Positions 9,961 to 20,900 of a stretch of 64,000 nucleotides of DNA are shown one piece after another. Every line of letters begins with the position of its first letter. The first letter of the stretch is position 1. The notes beneath the pieces were generated by a model. The model searched no databases, had not been told where the DNA came from, and worked only from the letters and a program-made list of their open reading frames with translations. Position numbers and translations under genes: made by a program. Origin of the DNA: Shewanella subflava (lineage in GTDB: Bacteria; Pseudomonadota; Gammaproteobacteria; Enterobacterales; Shewanellaceae); NCBI RefSeq assembly GCF_025971955.1, contig NZ_JAPDMX010000031.1, forward strand, positions 1 through 64,000, in the 5' to 3' direction.

Positions 9961-11727
9961 TTAGTAAGTACGTTTCTTCGGAGGGAAGGCTTCACGTAAC
10001 TTAGGCGCCATATTCACATCACGTTTGGTCATTGATGTATCAGCTGGGTCGAACAAACTGTGACATAACCAGTTGTCATCATCACGCTCTAAGAAGTCTT
10101 CACGAGAATGCGCACCACGACTTTCTGTACGGAAGTTAGCAGCATATGCTGTTGCTAACGCAGTAGCCATAAGGTTATCTAGCTCTAAACATTCAATACG
10201 TTGAGTGTTGAACTCTCTTGAGTTATCAGAAAGTTTGGCATTATTTAAACGTTTTTGAATTGCTTGAAGTTGCTCTAAACCTTCAGCCATTGCATCACCA
10301 GTACGGAATACAGAGAAGTTTAGTTGCATACAAAGTTGTAAATCTTTACGAATTACCGCTGGATCTTCACCGTCTTTGTTACTTTCCCAGCGATTTAAAC
10401 GCGCGAGTGAAGCATTAATATTTGCGGTAGAAGCATCTTTAGGATCAGCAGTTGCATCAAGTGCTTTACCTAAATGTTGACCTGCTGCACGTCCAAATAC
10501 CACTAAGTCTAGTAGTGAGTTACCACCAAGACGGTTAGCACCGTGAACAGATACACAAGCAATTTCACCTACAGCGAATAAACCAACAACTTCAGACTCA
10601 GTGCCGTCTTTATCCATACGAATAACTTGACCGCTCACTTTAGTTGGTAGGCCACCCATCATGTAGTGACAAGTAGGTAATACTGGAATTGGACCATCAG
10701 CCGGATCAATGTGCGCAAACGTGCGTGATAATTCACAAACACCTGGTAAACGCGCTTCTAGGGTTTCTTTACCTAAATGATCCAGTTTGAGTAAACAGTG
10801 TGGACCTAAAGGACCATCAAGACCGCGGCCTTCACGAATTTCAGTCATCATTGAACGCGCTACCACGTCACGAGAGGCTAAATCTTTCGCGTTTGGCGCA
10901 TAACGTTCCATGAAACGTTCGCCATCTTTATTTAATAAGTATCCGCCTTCACCACGACAACCTTCAGTAACAAGTACACCTGCGCCAGCAATACCCGTTG
11001 GGTGGAACTGCCACATTTCCATGTCTTGTAATTGAACGCCAGCACGTGCTGCCATACCCACGCCATCACCCGTGTTGATATGTGCGTTAGTGGTTGAAGC
11101 ATAAATACGCCCTGCACCACCTGTAGCTAAAATCGTCGCTTTAGCTTTGAAATAAACAATATCACCGGTTTCGATTTCGATTGCAGTACAACCGACAATC
11201 ACGCCGTCATCGTTTTTAACAAGATCTAATGCATACCACTCAGAAAACACTTGAGTTTTATGCTTAACATTTTGTTGATATAAACAGTGTAACAATGCAT
11301 GACCGGTACGGTCAGCTGCTGCCGCTGTACGTGCCGCTTGCTCGCCACCAAAGTTTCTTGATTGACCACCAAAAGGACGTTGATAAATGGTGCCGTTTTC
11401 AAAACGAGAGAATGGTAAACCCATGTGCTCAAGTTCGATAATGGCTTCTGGACCGGTTTGACACATAAATTCGATAGCGTCTTGGTCACCGATAAAATCA
11501 GAACCTTTAACCGTATCGTACATGTGCTGTTCCCAGTGATCTTCATGCGCGTTACCTAACGCAACAGTAATACCACCTTGCGCAGACACAGTATGAGAAC
11601 GTGTTGGGAAAACCTTTGATAAAAGCGCACAGCTTTTACCTTCTTTAGAAATCTGTAATGCTGCTCGCATACCAGCGCCACCGGCACCAATAACGATTGC
11701 ATCAAATTCGCGTACTGGAATACTCAC
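9961..11727 (-). CDS. sdhA: Succinate dehydrogenase flavoprotein subunit
   Basis: SdhA oxidises succinate to fumarate in the TCA cycle and respiratory complex II. The 588-residue length is standard. The N-terminal dinucleotide fold [11 protein letters not shown] and SHTVSAQGG, with His45 as the covalent FAD attachment site, are present. So are the active-site [21 protein letters not shown] and [18 protein letters not shown]. It directly abuts sdhD (start at 11727, sdhD stop at 11728) and precedes sdhB. Confidence 0.97.
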   Translation of the reverse strand: MSIPVREFDAIVIGAGGAGMRAALQISKEGKSCALLSKVFPTRSHTVSAQGGITVALGNAHEDHWEQHMYDTVKGSDFIGDQDAIEFMCQTGPEAIIELEHMGLPFSRFENGTIYQRPFGGQSRNFGGEQAARTAAAADRTGHALLHCLYQQNVKHKTQVFSEWYALDLVKNDDGVIVGCTAIEIETGDIVYFKAKATILATGGAGRIYASTTNAHINTGDGVGMAARAGVQLQDMEMWQFHPTGIAGAGVLVTEGCRGEGGYLLNKDGERFMERYAPNAKDLASRDVVARSMMTEIREGRGLDGPLGPHCLLKLDHLGKETLEARLPGVCELSRTFAHIDPADGPIPVLPTCHYMMGGLPTKVSGQVIRMDKDGTESEVVGLFAVGEIACVSVHGANRLGGNSLLDLVVFGRAAGQHLGKALDATADPKDASTANINASLARLNRWESNKDGEDPAVIRKDLQLCMQLNFSVFRTGDAMAEGLEQLQAIQKRLNNAKLSDNSREFNTQRIECLELDNLMATALATAYAANFRTESRGAHSREDFLERDDDNWLCHSLFDPADTSMTKRDVNMAPKLREAFPPKKRTY

Positions 11728-12075
11728 TTATACACCCCACACTATTACGATGCCGGCCGCTAAATAACTGAATGCGGTCACAACAAAGGTAAACTGTAAT
11801 ACACCACGTAACGACGTGCATTTAACATAGTCAGTTAATACTTGCCACACACCAATCCATGCATGGACTAGTAGCGCAACTAAAGCTAACAAGGTAAATA
11901 CCTTCATTGGCAATGTGCTAAATAAGCCGTGCCAAATGTCGAAAGTCAATGGTGAACTACACGCGATAAATCCAACCAAGAAGATTGTATAACAAGCTAG
12001 GATCACCGCACTGGCGCGTAGTAAAATAAAGTCATGGACACCGCTGCGTCCAAAACTTGCTGCGTTAGTTACCAT
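11728..12075 (-). CDS. sdhD: Succinate dehydrogenase membrane anchor subunit
   Basis: The smaller membrane anchor of complex II helps bind haem b and ubiquinone. I place the start at the ATG at 12075, giving MVTNAASFGRSGVHDFILLRASA, which aligns with the N-terminus of the E. coli subunit; an earlier in-frame codon at 12081 is TTG. Three hydrophobic helices follow in 115 residues. The start lies inside the end of sdhC (overlap of 7 bp), so the two anchors are translationally coupled. Confidence 0.93.
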   Translation of the reverse strand: MVTNAASFGRSGVHDFILLRASAVILACYTIFLVGFIACSSPLTFDIWHGLFSTLPMKVFTLLALVALLVHAWIGVWQVLTDYVKCTSLRGVLQFTFVVTAFSYLAAGIVIVWGV

Positions 12076-12464
12076 ACCCAAATCCCCGCTATGATTGAAA
12101 TGGCTGCGGCTAAAGCAAATGTTACTTTAGCAGAAGCAATACCTGAAGCTAACTCTTCCCAACGACCTGTATCCATAATCAAGTGACGGATGCCACCTAA
12201 TAAGTGATAACCAAGTGCGGTTAGAATGCCCCAAAGGATGAACTTCATTACGAAACCATCGAACAAGGATTGGACGCTAGCGAAGCCTTCAGCAGAGGTT
12301 AAAGTCGAATTTAACAACCACAAAAGAATACCAATAGCGAATAGCATGATGACACCGGAAATGCGGTGTAGGATTGATGCGATAGCTGTCGCAGGGAAGC
12401 GTATCGTCTGCAGGTCTAGATGGACAGGTCTTTGCTTTTTCACGTTCTGCTCACTCAGCTCCAT
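12069..12464 (-). CDS. sdhC: Succinate dehydrogenase cytochrome b556 subunit
   Basis: SdhC anchors complex II and supplies a haem ligand. The 131-residue protein contains NVKKQRPVHLDLQTIRFPATAIASILHRISG, nearly the E. coli N-terminus, with the quinone-site Ser/Arg in SILHRISG. The haem-binding His lies in the second helix region (ALGYHLLGGIRHL). It is the first gene of sdhCDAB and faces gltA across a 413-bp divergent region. Confidence 0.96.
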   Translation of the reverse strand: MELSEQNVKKQRPVHLDLQTIRFPATAIASILHRISGVIMLFAIGILLWLLNSTLTSAEGFASVQSLFDGFVMKFILWGILTALGYHLLGGIRHLIMDTGRWEELASGIASAKVTFALAAAISIIAGIWVW

Positions 12465-12877
12465 TGAGCATTATTTTTGTTATGTATTTCTTTTTTGCTT
12501 AAAACATCAACGCCAAAAAAGTGTTAACAACATGTTTAAGCAAAAAACAAACTACTATCAAACACCTAACTAATTGAGAAATCACTAATTTAGATTGTAA
12601 AATAATCATTTCGAAAGTGTGATGTCTGTCGCCCTTAAGGACGCAGGCAAGTATACTCGCGAGAATTGTCAAATACAAACATCACATTATGCAAATTAAG
12701 TTTTTTTATGAATTTTTTATTCTAAAGCGCGTAGCTAAAGGCTTTTAACAGGGTATATACCATGGTCTAACAAATTTAAACGCTTATTTAAATTGATCTA
12801 GTGTCCCGATCCACTGTAAAGTAATGTCCGCTTAACATGCCGCACTCATATAAAGAATGACGTAAGGAGAACGGGGT
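12465..12877. promoter_or_regulatory. Divergent regulatory region between sdhC and gltA
   Basis: This 413-bp AT-rich region must hold the promoters for sdhCDAB (minus) and gltA (plus). In related bacteria both are controlled by ArcA, CRP and iron status. I see only isolated half-sites such as TGTGA near 12617 and TCACA near 12681, which do not form a proper CRP palindrome. The gltA ribosome binding site AAGGAGAACGGGGT lies immediately before 12878. Confidence 0.6.
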
Positions 12878-14164
12878 ATGGCTGATAATATAGCCAAATT
12901 AGAGTTACCAGGTAACGATTCAATCGACTTACCAATTAAGAAAGGTACTGAAGGGTTTGATGTAATTGACATCAGTACGTTGGGGAAAAAAGGCTATTTC
13001 ACTTTTGATCCAGGCTTTCTAGCAACAGCATCTTGTGAGTCTGCAATCACATATATCGATGGTGACCAAGGTATTTTATTACACCGTGGCTATCCAATTG
13101 AGCAACTTGCAACTGAATCAAGTTATTTAGATTTATGCTACTTGCTACTTTACGGAGAATTGCCGTCTAAAGCTGATTTCGACAAATTCGAAACCACAGT
13201 AAAAGAACACACTATGGTTCACGAGCAAATCGCATTCTTCTTCCGAGGCTTCCGTCGTGACGCTCACCCAATGGCAATGCTATGTGGTGTGACAGGTGCA
13301 CTTTCTGCTTTCTATCAAGATTCTCTTGATGTGAACAATTCAAAGCATCGTGAAATTGCCGCTTACCGTTTGGTGTCAAAAATGCCAACCATCGCAGCAA
13401 TGTGTTACAAGTACTCAATGGGCCAACCTTTTGTGTATCCTCGTAACGAATTAAGCTATGCGGGTAACTTCTTATCTATGATGTTCGCAACACCATGCGA
13501 AGAATATAAAGTTAACCCAGTAGTTGAACGTGCAATGGATCGTATCTTTGTTCTTCACGCAGATCATGAACAAAATGCTTCAACGTCTACAGTACGTTTA
13601 GCAGGTTCTTCTGGTGCTAACCCATTTGCATGTATCGCAGCGGGTATTGCTTCATTATGGGGCCCTGCTCACGGTGGTGCTAACGAAGCTTGTCTTGCCA
13701 TGCTTGAAGAAATTGGTTCTGTGGATCGTATCCCTGAATTTATTGAAAAAGCAAAAGATAAGAACGACCCATTCCGTTTAATGGGCTTCGGACATCGCGT
13801 TTACAAAAACTTCGACCCTCGCGCGAAAGTTATGCGTGAAACATGTCATGAAGTATTAAAAGAACTTAAAGTGGTTGATCCATTACTAGACGTAGCAATG
13901 GAGCTTGAGCGTATAGCACTTGAAGATGAATACTTTATCTCTAAGAAGCTTTACCCGAACGTTGACTTCTACTCTGGCCTAATCATGAAAGCCATTGGTA
14001 TCCCTAATGATATGTTTACAGTGCTATTCGCATTGTCACGTACCGTTGGTTGGATTTCACACTGGAAAGAAATGTTAGACCAACCTGGCCACAAAATTAG
14101 CCGTCCTCGTCAGTTATATACTGGTGAATCAGCGCGTAATTTTGTCAGCTTAGATAAACGTTAA
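12878..14164 (+). CDS. gltA: Citrate synthase, type II (hexameric)
   Basis: This enzyme condenses acetyl-CoA and oxaloacetate to citrate, the entry step of the TCA cycle. The 428-residue length and N-terminal extension are typical of the NADH-regulated gammaproteobacterial hexameric form. The active-site segments [26 protein letters not shown] and [14 protein letters not shown] are all visible. A strong Shine-Dalgarno sequence precedes the ATG and a perfect palindromic terminator follows the stop. It is divergent from the sdh-suc block, so most of the second half of the cycle is encoded here. Confidence 0.98.
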   Translation: MADNIAKLELPGNDSIDLPIKKGTEGFDVIDISTLGKKGYFTFDPGFLATASCESAITYIDGDQGILLHRGYPIEQLATESSYLDLCYLLLYGELPSKADFDKFETTVKEHTMVHEQIAFFFRGFRRDAHPMAMLCGVTGALSAFYQDSLDVNNSKHREIAAYRLVSKMPTIAAMCYKYSMGQPFVYPRNELSYAGNFLSMMFATPCEEYKVNPVVERAMDRIFVLHADHEQNASTSTVRLAGSSGANPFACIAAGIASLWGPAHGGANEACLAMLEEIGSVDRIPEFIEKAKDKNDPFRLMGFGHRVYKNFDPRAKVMRETCHEVLKELKVVDPLLDVAMELERIALEDEYFISKKLYPNVDFYSGLIMKAIGIPNDMFTVLFALSRTVGWISHWKEMLDQPGHKISRPRQLYTGESARNFVSLDKR

Positions 14165-14187
14165 TCAATTAATTAACGTTTATCACG

Positions 14188-14212
14188 AAAAAGCGCCCTA
14201 GGGCGCTTTTTT
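14188..14212 (+). terminator. Terminator after gltA
   Basis: AAAAGCGCCCTAGGGCGCTTTT is a perfect palindrome with A and T tracts on its flanks, so it can act on both strands. Confidence 0.9.
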
Positions 14213-14274
14213 ATATTCTGTCATTTTTTAATACACGCTTTATTGTTTATTTTCATTAGACTTAAGCAATCCTA

Positions 14275-14748
14275 TCAGTCTATTTCAAACAAATTTGCCA
14301 TTCTTTGGATCTGTTTCAGTGGTACATGATGCTTATTTCTTTGTGAACATATCACTTGATGCGCCGCAGATTTAGGATCGCCCACTAGCACAACTTTCAC
14401 TTGGTACCCAAGTGCGACTGCAGCCGTTTTATAAGCGAGATATTCCCAATGACACACGTTGGTATTATCACAAATCACCACAGGCTCAGCCCTTGCTAAT
14501 GCTTCAATGAATAAACTCAGATTAAGTTGATGGTTTTGCGATAGCTTATTGACGTCAAATCGATATTCACCATCGATAAAAAACAGGTTGTCAGTTGAGT
14601 AATAGCCATATTGCTTAATCCGCGTAGCCAAGGGTAATGGCTGAGATTGAATAAATTGTTCCACCCAGTAGGATTTTCCGCTACCGGGTAAACCACGCAT
14701 AATAATGGCTAATTTACTGTCATATTGACACGATATTGCCTCACTCAT
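14275..14748 (-). CDS. Small P-loop kinase-like protein (N4BP2/polynucleotide-kinase-like)
   Basis: A 157-residue cytoplasmic protein with a Walker A motif, RGLPGSGKSYW, near residue 18. A later DNTN..HWEY segment and GYQVKVVLVGD resemble the P-loop kinase group that includes polynucleotide kinase and the N4BP2 C-terminal domain. Its ATG overlaps the sirtuin stop codon (ATGA), so the two are translated together. That suggests a shared process, for example processing of a modified nucleotide or acyl group, but no substrate can be named. It could alternatively be a toxin-type zeta kinase; there is no antitoxin candidate beside it. Confidence 0.6.
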   Translation of the reverse strand: MSEAISCQYDSKLAIIMRGLPGSGKSYWVEQFIQSQPLPLATRIKQYGYYSTDNLFFIDGEYRFDVNKLSQNHQLNLSLFIEALARAEPVVICDNTNVCHWEYLAYKTAAVALGYQVKVVLVGDPKSAAHQVICSQRNKHHVPLKQIQRMANLFEID

Positions 14749-15479
14749 GATGCAATCGATTCGCTGCCGAGTGTTTTTCCATTGAGAATATCTTCAACCA
14801 GTTTAGGCACAATATCCCCTGCTTTACCGGTAAAATGATATTGAAATTGGCTGTGTCTGTCTGGCGCGACTAAATTCACCTCAACAGTTTGTGCGCCGTG
14901 ATGATTGGCGCTATCTACAAAACCTGCGGCAGGATACACTGTACCTGATGTGCCAATCGCTATAAATAAATCACATTGGTCAAGTGCGTCATGAATCCGG
15001 TCCATGCCAAAGGGCATCTCTCCAAACCACACGATGTGTGGCCTTAAGCGCATTGCAGGAATGCAACAAGTACAGCAGTTATCTGGCCCGAAGGGTTCAC
15101 GCAGGATAAAGGTTTGCAAAGACTTTGGACAGCGGCCCTTAGACAACTCGCCATGCATATGCAATAAACGACGTGAACCTGCTCTTTCATGCAGATCATC
15201 CACGTTTTGCGTAATGACTAATAGATTGCCATCAAATTCAGCTTCTAATTTAGCTAAGGCAATATGCGCTAGGTTTTCACAGACTTCATCAGAATGCAGC
15301 TGTTGCCAGCGATTATTATAAAAGCGTTCAACCAATTCGATATCTTTAGCATAACCCTCAGGTGTAGCAACATCTTCAATATGATGTTGTTCCCATAATC
15401 CATTTTGATCGCGAAATGTACGAATTCCTGATTCTGCAGAAATGCCTGCGCCGGTTAACACGACAATATTCCGGTACAT
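14745..15479 (-). CDS. cobB: NAD-dependent protein deacylase, sirtuin class III
   Basis: This enzyme removes acetyl or succinyl groups from lysines, consuming NAD. The 244-residue protein has the NAD site GAGISAESGIRTFRD, the catalytic histidine in LLHMHGEL and the QNVDDLHERAG segment. It has a Cys-rich zinc region (GRCPKS ... CCTCC). The Tyr and Arg in FYNNRWQQL correspond to the pair that marks desuccinylase-capable sirtuins in E. coli CobB. The start at 15479 follows AAGGAAG. It is coupled by ATGA to the small P-loop kinase downstream. Confidence 0.92.
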   Translation of the reverse strand: MYRNIVVLTGAGISAESGIRTFRDQNGLWEQHHIEDVATPEGYAKDIELVERFYNNRWQQLHSDEVCENLAHIALAKLEAEFDGNLLVITQNVDDLHERAGSRRLLHMHGELSKGRCPKSLQTFILREPFGPDNCCTCCIPAMRLRPHIVWFGEMPFGMDRIHDALDQCDLFIAIGTSGTVYPAAGFVDSANHHGAQTVEVNLVAPDRHSQFQYHFTGKAGDIVPKLVEDILNGKTLGSESIAS

Positions 15480-15891
15480 GGTGCTTCCTTTTTATTATAG
15501 GCTGGTAATCATAAATCCATACCATAGCCGAATTGAGCTAATAAGCTACACTAGCAAAAACTGCGATTCATCCGCAATCGCTTGCTGTAGTAATCTTCAA
15601 AAATTGGTTATATCTGGCGTAAAATGTTTTCACTTTCGCGTCACGAGAGACACGTGCTAGACATTTTACCTATTAATACTCAGTGTCGCTCGCGTCAGAA
15701 GATATCGCAATAATCCCTTAGTATAAGTAAGTTTATTATCACAATTAGGAAGTCTTTTATTGCAATCTGGACAAATTTTAGATTAATAACCAGATTAAAC
15801 CACTTAGAGGTTTAAGTTTTCATATTCAACACATATAATGATTTTATTATCCACGGACGAACCGATTGGTTCTGCAATCAAGAGATTAGCA
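15480..15891. promoter_or_regulatory. Divergent region between cobB and fur
   Basis: About 410 bp carry the promoters of cobB (minus) and fur (plus). I looked for a Fur box of the GATAATGATAATCATTATC type for autoregulation and did not find a convincing one. Some plus-strand reading frame extends upstream of fur but lacks a ribosome binding site. Confidence 0.4.
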
Positions 15892-16323
15892 ATGACAGAT
15901 GGAAATCAAGCCCTTAAAAAAGCCGGTTTAAAAATTACCCTGCCGCGAGTGAAAATTCTTGAGCTAATGCAAAATCCTGAAAACCAGCACATTAGCGCTG
16001 AAGACTTATACAAGAAATTGTTAGAAGTGGGTGAAGAAATTGGCTTAGCCACTGTATATCGTGTTCTGAACCAATTTGATGATGCAGGCATTCTTAATCG
16101 TCACCATTTTGAATCTGGCAAAGCCGTTTTTGAAATGTCGACGCAAAAGCATCATGATCATTTAGTGTGTTTAACCTGCGATAAAGTTATCGAGTTTTCT
16201 GATGAAGTGATTGAGCGTCGTCAAGATGAAATTGCTATGCGTCATAACATTAAACTGACTCATCACAGCTTGTATTTATATGGTCACTGCACTAATGATA
16301 GCTGTGACCACGCTGACGAATAA
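15892..16323 (+). CDS. fur: Ferric uptake regulator
   Basis: Fur is the Fe(II)-dependent repressor of iron acquisition. From the ATG at 15892 it is 143 residues, the normal size, beginning MTDGNQALKKAGLKITLPR. An upstream in-frame start would add 18 residues with no family counterpart. The winged-helix recognition region (LATVYRVLNQFDDAGI) and the metal-binding HHDHLVCLTCDKVIEF are present, as is the distal CTNDSCDH cysteine pair. A bidirectional terminator follows. The Shine-Dalgarno before the start is weak. Confidence 0.96.
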   Translation: MTDGNQALKKAGLKITLPRVKILELMQNPENQHISAEDLYKKLLEVGEEIGLATVYRVLNQFDDAGILNRHHFESGKAVFEMSTQKHHDHLVCLTCDKVIEFSDEVIERRQDEIAMRHNIKLTHHSLYLYGHCTNDSCDHADE

Positions 16324-16335
16324 ACTGTTATCCAT

Positions 16336-16364
16336 AAAAAAACCAGCTGAAAGGCTGGTTTTTT
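16336..16364. terminator. Bidirectional terminator between fur and the GNAT gene
   Basis: AAAAACCAGC and GCTGGTTTTT pair around a short loop, with A and T tracts outside. It serves fur on the plus strand and the convergent acetyltransferase gene on the minus strand. Confidence 0.88.
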
Positions 16365-16384
16365 ATTGCCTACAAAAGACTAGA

Positions 16385-16918
16385 TCATTTAAATTTACGT
16401 TGATATACATGCACTTTATGACCCAAATATTCACTTTGGTCAAATAACGACATACCGACTTTTTTAGCCACGCCTTCAGACCCTTGATTACCATGTAAAA
16501 TCAGCGCGATAAATAAATCAATATTAAATCTTGGTTGAAAAGTATCGACTGCAGCTTGTGCCGCTTCATAACCAATGCCCTTGCCCCAATATTCAGGGAA
16601 ATAGCGATAACCAAGCTCGACCTTATCAAACTCGGGTAAAAACTTAGGGCCACAAAAGCCAATGACTTTGTTATCCTGTTTATGGTGTACAGCCCAGCGG
16701 CCAAAACCATGCTTGGCGTAATCTGCGAGGATCACATTATGGTAAATATCCGCAGCTTGAGACTCTTCAGTAAAAGGCTCCATCGGGATATAGGTGAGCA
16801 TTTCGGGCAAACTGTTCATCAAAAACAGAGCAGGAATATCTTCTTCGGTAAATGGCCTCAAAATAAGCCTGTTAGTTTCAGTAATTTTTTCAGATATAAA
16901 TTGATGATAATCAACCAT
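16385..16918 (-). CDS. GNAT-family N-acetyltransferase (RimJ/RimL type)
   Basis: A 177-residue acetyl-CoA-dependent acyltransferase. It opens with ETNRLILRPFTEEDIPALF, the start typical of the RimJ/RimL-like subgroup. It then has VELGYRYFPEYWGKGIGYEA, in which the acetyl-CoA pyrophosphate loop (WGKGIGYEA) is recognisable. The substrate may be an N-terminal amino group or a small amine; the sequence does not decide. It is convergent with fur. Confidence 0.85.
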   Translation of the reverse strand: MVDYHQFISEKITETNRLILRPFTEEDIPALFLMNSLPEMLTYIPMEPFTEESQAADIYHNVILADYAKHGFGRWAVHHKQDNKVIGFCGPKFLPEFDKVELGYRYFPEYWGKGIGYEAAQAAVDTFQPRFNIDLFIALILHGNQGSEGVAKKVGMSLFDQSEYLGHKVHVYQRKFK

Positions 16919-16988
16919 GATGGTGTTTCCATGTTATCAAATATCGACAAAATCATGTTAACACAAAGCAAAACGTAAATAGGTAGAG

Positions 16989-17405
16989 TTAAACTATTTT
17001 ATTGATTTTATTCAGAAGTCGCATTAATTCATCTTGTTCATCTACAGTTAATAAAGCTAAATACTGCTCGTTGACCCACTCGGCCTCATGCACTAAATCA
17101 TGCTCTAATGCTTTACCATCGTCGGTGAGAAATATTTGAAATGCACGTCGATTATCTGCCTCTTGATGGCGGGTGATCAATCCCTGCACTTGCAGTTGGT
17201 CAAGCAAGCGGGTCATGGTGTAGTTGGCAACATCACAGCGTTTAGATAACTCTGTTTGGCTCAGACCCTCTTCTTGCCATAAGGTGAATAACACAGGCCA
17301 AAGCTTGATATCTAATTCATAGCGTTTCAAACGAGTATCTAGCGCTTGCTGTAAGGTCAAATTAAGGTGCGATACCAAATAATTTAAACTTTCAAAACGT
17401 TTCAT
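16989..17405 (-). CDS. MarR-family transcriptional regulator
   Basis: A 138-residue winged-helix protein. The recognition region LSQTELSKRCDVANYTMTRLLDQLQVQGLITR and the wing DNRRAFQIFLTDDGK are typical of MarR repressors, which respond to phenolic or oxidative ligands. A strong GAGGAGG precedes the ATG at 17405. It lies downstream of the DUF1285 and YdiJ-like genes on the same strand (104-bp gap). It could regulate them, the GNAT gene or distant targets. Confidence 0.9.
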   Translation of the reverse strand: MKRFESLNYLVSHLNLTLQQALDTRLKRYELDIKLWPVLFTLWQEEGLSQTELSKRCDVANYTMTRLLDQLQVQGLITRHQEADNRRAFQIFLTDDGKALEHDLVHEAEWVNEQYLALLTVDEQDELMRLLNKINKIV

Positions 17406-17509
17406 TGATACCTCCTCAGTACATCAATTTATATTACTGATTTGAATTTAGATTACTAGGGCATGTTCAAGTCAGACAATATCATTAGCATACGCTAGAA
17501 AGCCAATTT

Positions 17510-17950
17510 TTAGTCAAAAGATAAATACTCATTAATATAGCGATAATAACAAGCGCGGTTTAAGCTACCCACTAATCCTTTGTTACATTTAACAAAAATA
17601 CCTGTTTCTTCAACGATAACGGCTACTTTTGAAACCTGAATTTTTGTATCTAAGCTCGTTTTAAAACAAAACCCAGCCTCGTTTTCTTCAACATCAACCA
17701 ATAACAAGGGCCACGAATCAACTGCGACTCTAACCTTTTCTACCGGTGTAATTAAAAAATACTCATCATTGATATTATGCAGAATATGACTGAACATACG
17801 GGCAAACTTTGTGGGTAAAGGGCTGTTTTGATAAAGCCAACTGCCGTCAGATAAAATACGAAATAATGCCTCTTCACTGCACAATTTTACCCCTGAATGC
17901 TGGGTAAATTGTGCAATTGACTTTGCAGCTTGTGTATCCTTATCCGTCAT
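17510..17950 (-). CDS. DUF1285 family protein
   Basis: A 146-residue soluble protein of unknown function. The central segment ILSDGSWLYQNSPLPTKFAR and FSHILHNINDEYFLITPVEKVRVAVDSWPLLL follows the DUF1285 pattern (RDG.W...GSPI.R..L..LF...L..... Y.LVTPVEK..I.V.D.P). The gene starts 13 bp after the YdiJ-like stop codon, so the two are probably one transcript. No catalytic motif is apparent. Confidence 0.75.
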   Translation of the reverse strand: MTDKDTQAAKSIAQFTQHSGVKLCSEEALFRILSDGSWLYQNSPLPTKFARMFSHILHNINDEYFLITPVEKVRVAVDSWPLLLVDVEENEAGFCFKTSLDTKIQVSKVAVIVEETGIFVKCNKGLVGSLNRACYYRYINEYLSFD

Positions 17951-17963
17951 ACACTGTTTAACC

Positions 17964-20900
17964 TTAATTGTTATTCAATAACCCTAAAAGTGCTTCAATA
18001 GGATGTTTAGGACTGAATTTAGCAAAACGTTTCACCTGACTCCGACAGGAATAGCCCGACACTAATATTTGCGCTTTTTCGGCTACATTATCGATGCTTG
18101 ATTGCCATGACATTTCAAATAAGGCTTTAGATCGTTCAAGGTTTTCAAGCTCGTGGCCATACGTTCCTGCCATGCCACAACACCCAAGGTTTAAACTAGT
18201 TAATTTGGCGCCAAAATGGTTAAAAATAGTTTGCCATTCTTTCGCTGTATTGGGCTTGGCGGTCGATTCAGTACAATGACTAAACCAAGTGAACTGCTCA
18301 GGTACTTCTTTGCTTATTGGCGGATAATACTCAATGGCGTTAACGAGCCATTCATTTGCCAATTTCACTTCAAAATTGCCGCGTTTTTGCCCTAAAGCTT
18401 CTTTATATTCATCGCGATAACAAAGTACTAAAGCAGGGTCTAAACCCACCATTGGCATGCCAAGTGCGTGCAACTTATTTAAAAAGTCAGCACTATTTTG
18501 TGCGGTTTTGGCAAATTTGGTTAAAAACCCTTTAATATGACTAGGTTTGCCATTGGGTTTAAAAGGTAATAACACAGGTTTAAAACCTAGTTTTTCAATT
18601 AATTGAATAAATCGAAATACAATGTCAGCGTCGTAAAATGAATTAAACGGGTCTTGAACCACTAATACATATTGATTGCGATCTGCCTCAGGTACGGCAT
18701 ATAAATCATCTAATTCATAACCACGGCTCGGATGACCATCTAAACGTTGTTTCAATGTTGGTACAGAAAGCTTAGGTGAATCGACATAACCAATTGTCTT
18801 CTTGATAACCCACTGACTCAGGGGGTTTTGTGAAGCAAAGTTAGTCACTTTTGGCATTGTTGCCATCAATGGCAATGAATCTTCAATACCTGCGACTAAA
18901 TAATCTTTTGCTGGACGTAAGTATCGTTTGTAGTAAATATCGAAAAATTGGGCTCGAAACTTTGGTACATCCACTTTTACAGGGCATTGGCTTGAACACG
19001 CTTTACAGGCCAAACACCCTTTCAAAGAGGCCATCACTTCATGGGAATAATCATAATCGCGTTTTGCATTTAAAGTGTTTTGTACCCGTTGCAGCAAGCT
19101 TGAAGATTTAGACGCCGCTAATTCATTAATATCAACACCCTCCGCTTCAAGTAGTCTTAACCATTCACGCATTAATCCGGCGCGGCCTTTAGGTGATTGA
19201 ATACGATCGCCAGTCACTTTAAACGAGGGACACATTGGTGAATAAGCGCTGTAATTGAAACATAAACCGTTACCATTACAGTTCATCACATCAGGAAATG
19301 CATCACGCACGTTAATGGGGATTTGACGGTCAAAACTGCCGCGCTTGGCACTGTCTACGTTAAACATTAACGGTGCTGATTTTGGCGGCGCAACTAATTT
19401 ACCTGGGTTCAAACGGTTATCGGGATCAAATAAACCTTTAATTTGCTCAAGTACGCCGTAAAGTTCATCGCCAAATACCGCTGGGCCATACTCTCCGCGC
19501 ACCCCTTTTCCGTGTTCGCCCCACATTAATCCCCCATATTTAAGGGTTAATGCGGCCACTTCATCAGAAATGACTTTCAATAATTTTTCATCTGCCTCAT
19601 CACACATATCTAGCGATGGACGCACATGCAACACGCCAGCATCAACATGTCCAAACATGCCATATTGCAATTGATGACCATCTAACAGTGCACGAAACTC
19701 CATGATAAAATCTGCTAGGTTTTCAGGGGGGACAGCGGTATCTTCTGCAAATGCAATAGGCTTACGTCGACCTTTTGTCGCGCCCAATAACCCAACCGCT
19801 TTTTTACGCATTGCATATATCTGTTCAATGCTCGGTTTATCGCTAGTCACTTGAAAACCCACTAAACCATAAAGTTGATCATTTAATTGCTGGGTTAAGA
19901 CTGTTTCTAACTTGGCTACTTTTGCTTTGACTTCAGCATCATCCCCTGCAAACTCCACCATGTTTAGGCCTTCAATAACCTTATTGGGGACATCTTGTAT
20001 TAAATCAGCGACCGAATGCCAAATAATATCTTGTTTAGCCAAATTAAGTACTTTTGAATCAACGGTTTCAACTACTGTGGCTTTGGCTTCAACTAACGAT
20101 GGTGCATGGCGCAATGCCGATTCAAACGAATCATATTTTATGTTCACCATCATCCGGGTTTTAGGCAGTGGCGTAATGTTCAATTTCGCCTCAGTGATCA
20201 CAGCCAAAGTACCCTCAGAACCGGTTAATATGCGCGATATATCAAACTGAGTTAAATCATCATTCCAAACATGTTTTAAATCATAACCGGTTAAGAAACG
20301 ATTTAATTTCGGAAAGCGGCTTTCAATTAATGCGCGCTTGTCTAGGCACACATTTGAAATGGTGGCAATAATGGCATCGGCTAGTGAATTTTCGGTTGGC
20401 GAAGCGTTAACAGCCTCTTTGTTAATTGGCCGTGATGTTAATACACTGCCATCTATTAACACACTGGTAAGTCCTAAAACATGATCTGATGTTTTACCAT
20501 AGACTAACGAGCCTGCGCCTGAAGCATCGGTGTTGATCATCCCGCCTACAGTCGCTCGATTTGATGTCGATAAATCGGGACTAAAGAAAAATCCGTGGGG
20601 ACGCAAGGCATCATTAAGTGCATCTTTTACCACACCCGCTTGCACTTTAACCCAGCCTTCTGTGGCGTTCACTTCGATAACTTTATTCATGTGACGTGAC
20701 ACATCGAGTATCAGACCGTGTGTTAAAGATTGACCATTGGTCCCCGTGCCGCCGCCGCGGGCGCTGAATGTCACGGTTTTGAACTCAGGCTTTGCAGCTA
20801 AGCGTAATACCAGTTCAACATCTTTTTGACTAGCTGGATAAATAACTGCCTGAGGTAAGAATTGATACACTGAGTTATCAGTGGCTTGGATAAGTCTGGC

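Noticed and set aside
12617..12690. CRP site between sdhC and gltA
   Set aside because: The TGTGA and TCACA half-sites are about 65 bp apart and do not form a palindrome.
14275..14748. Zeta-type toxin of a toxin-antitoxin pair
   Set aside because: The partner gene is a full sirtuin, not an antitoxin, and the protein is shorter than zeta toxins.
15600..15891. Fur box for fur autoregulation
   Set aside because: No stretch approaches the 19-bp inverted repeat consensus.
15838..15891. 18-residue N-terminal extension of Fur
   Set aside because: It has no family counterpart; the internal ATG gives the standard 143-residue protein.
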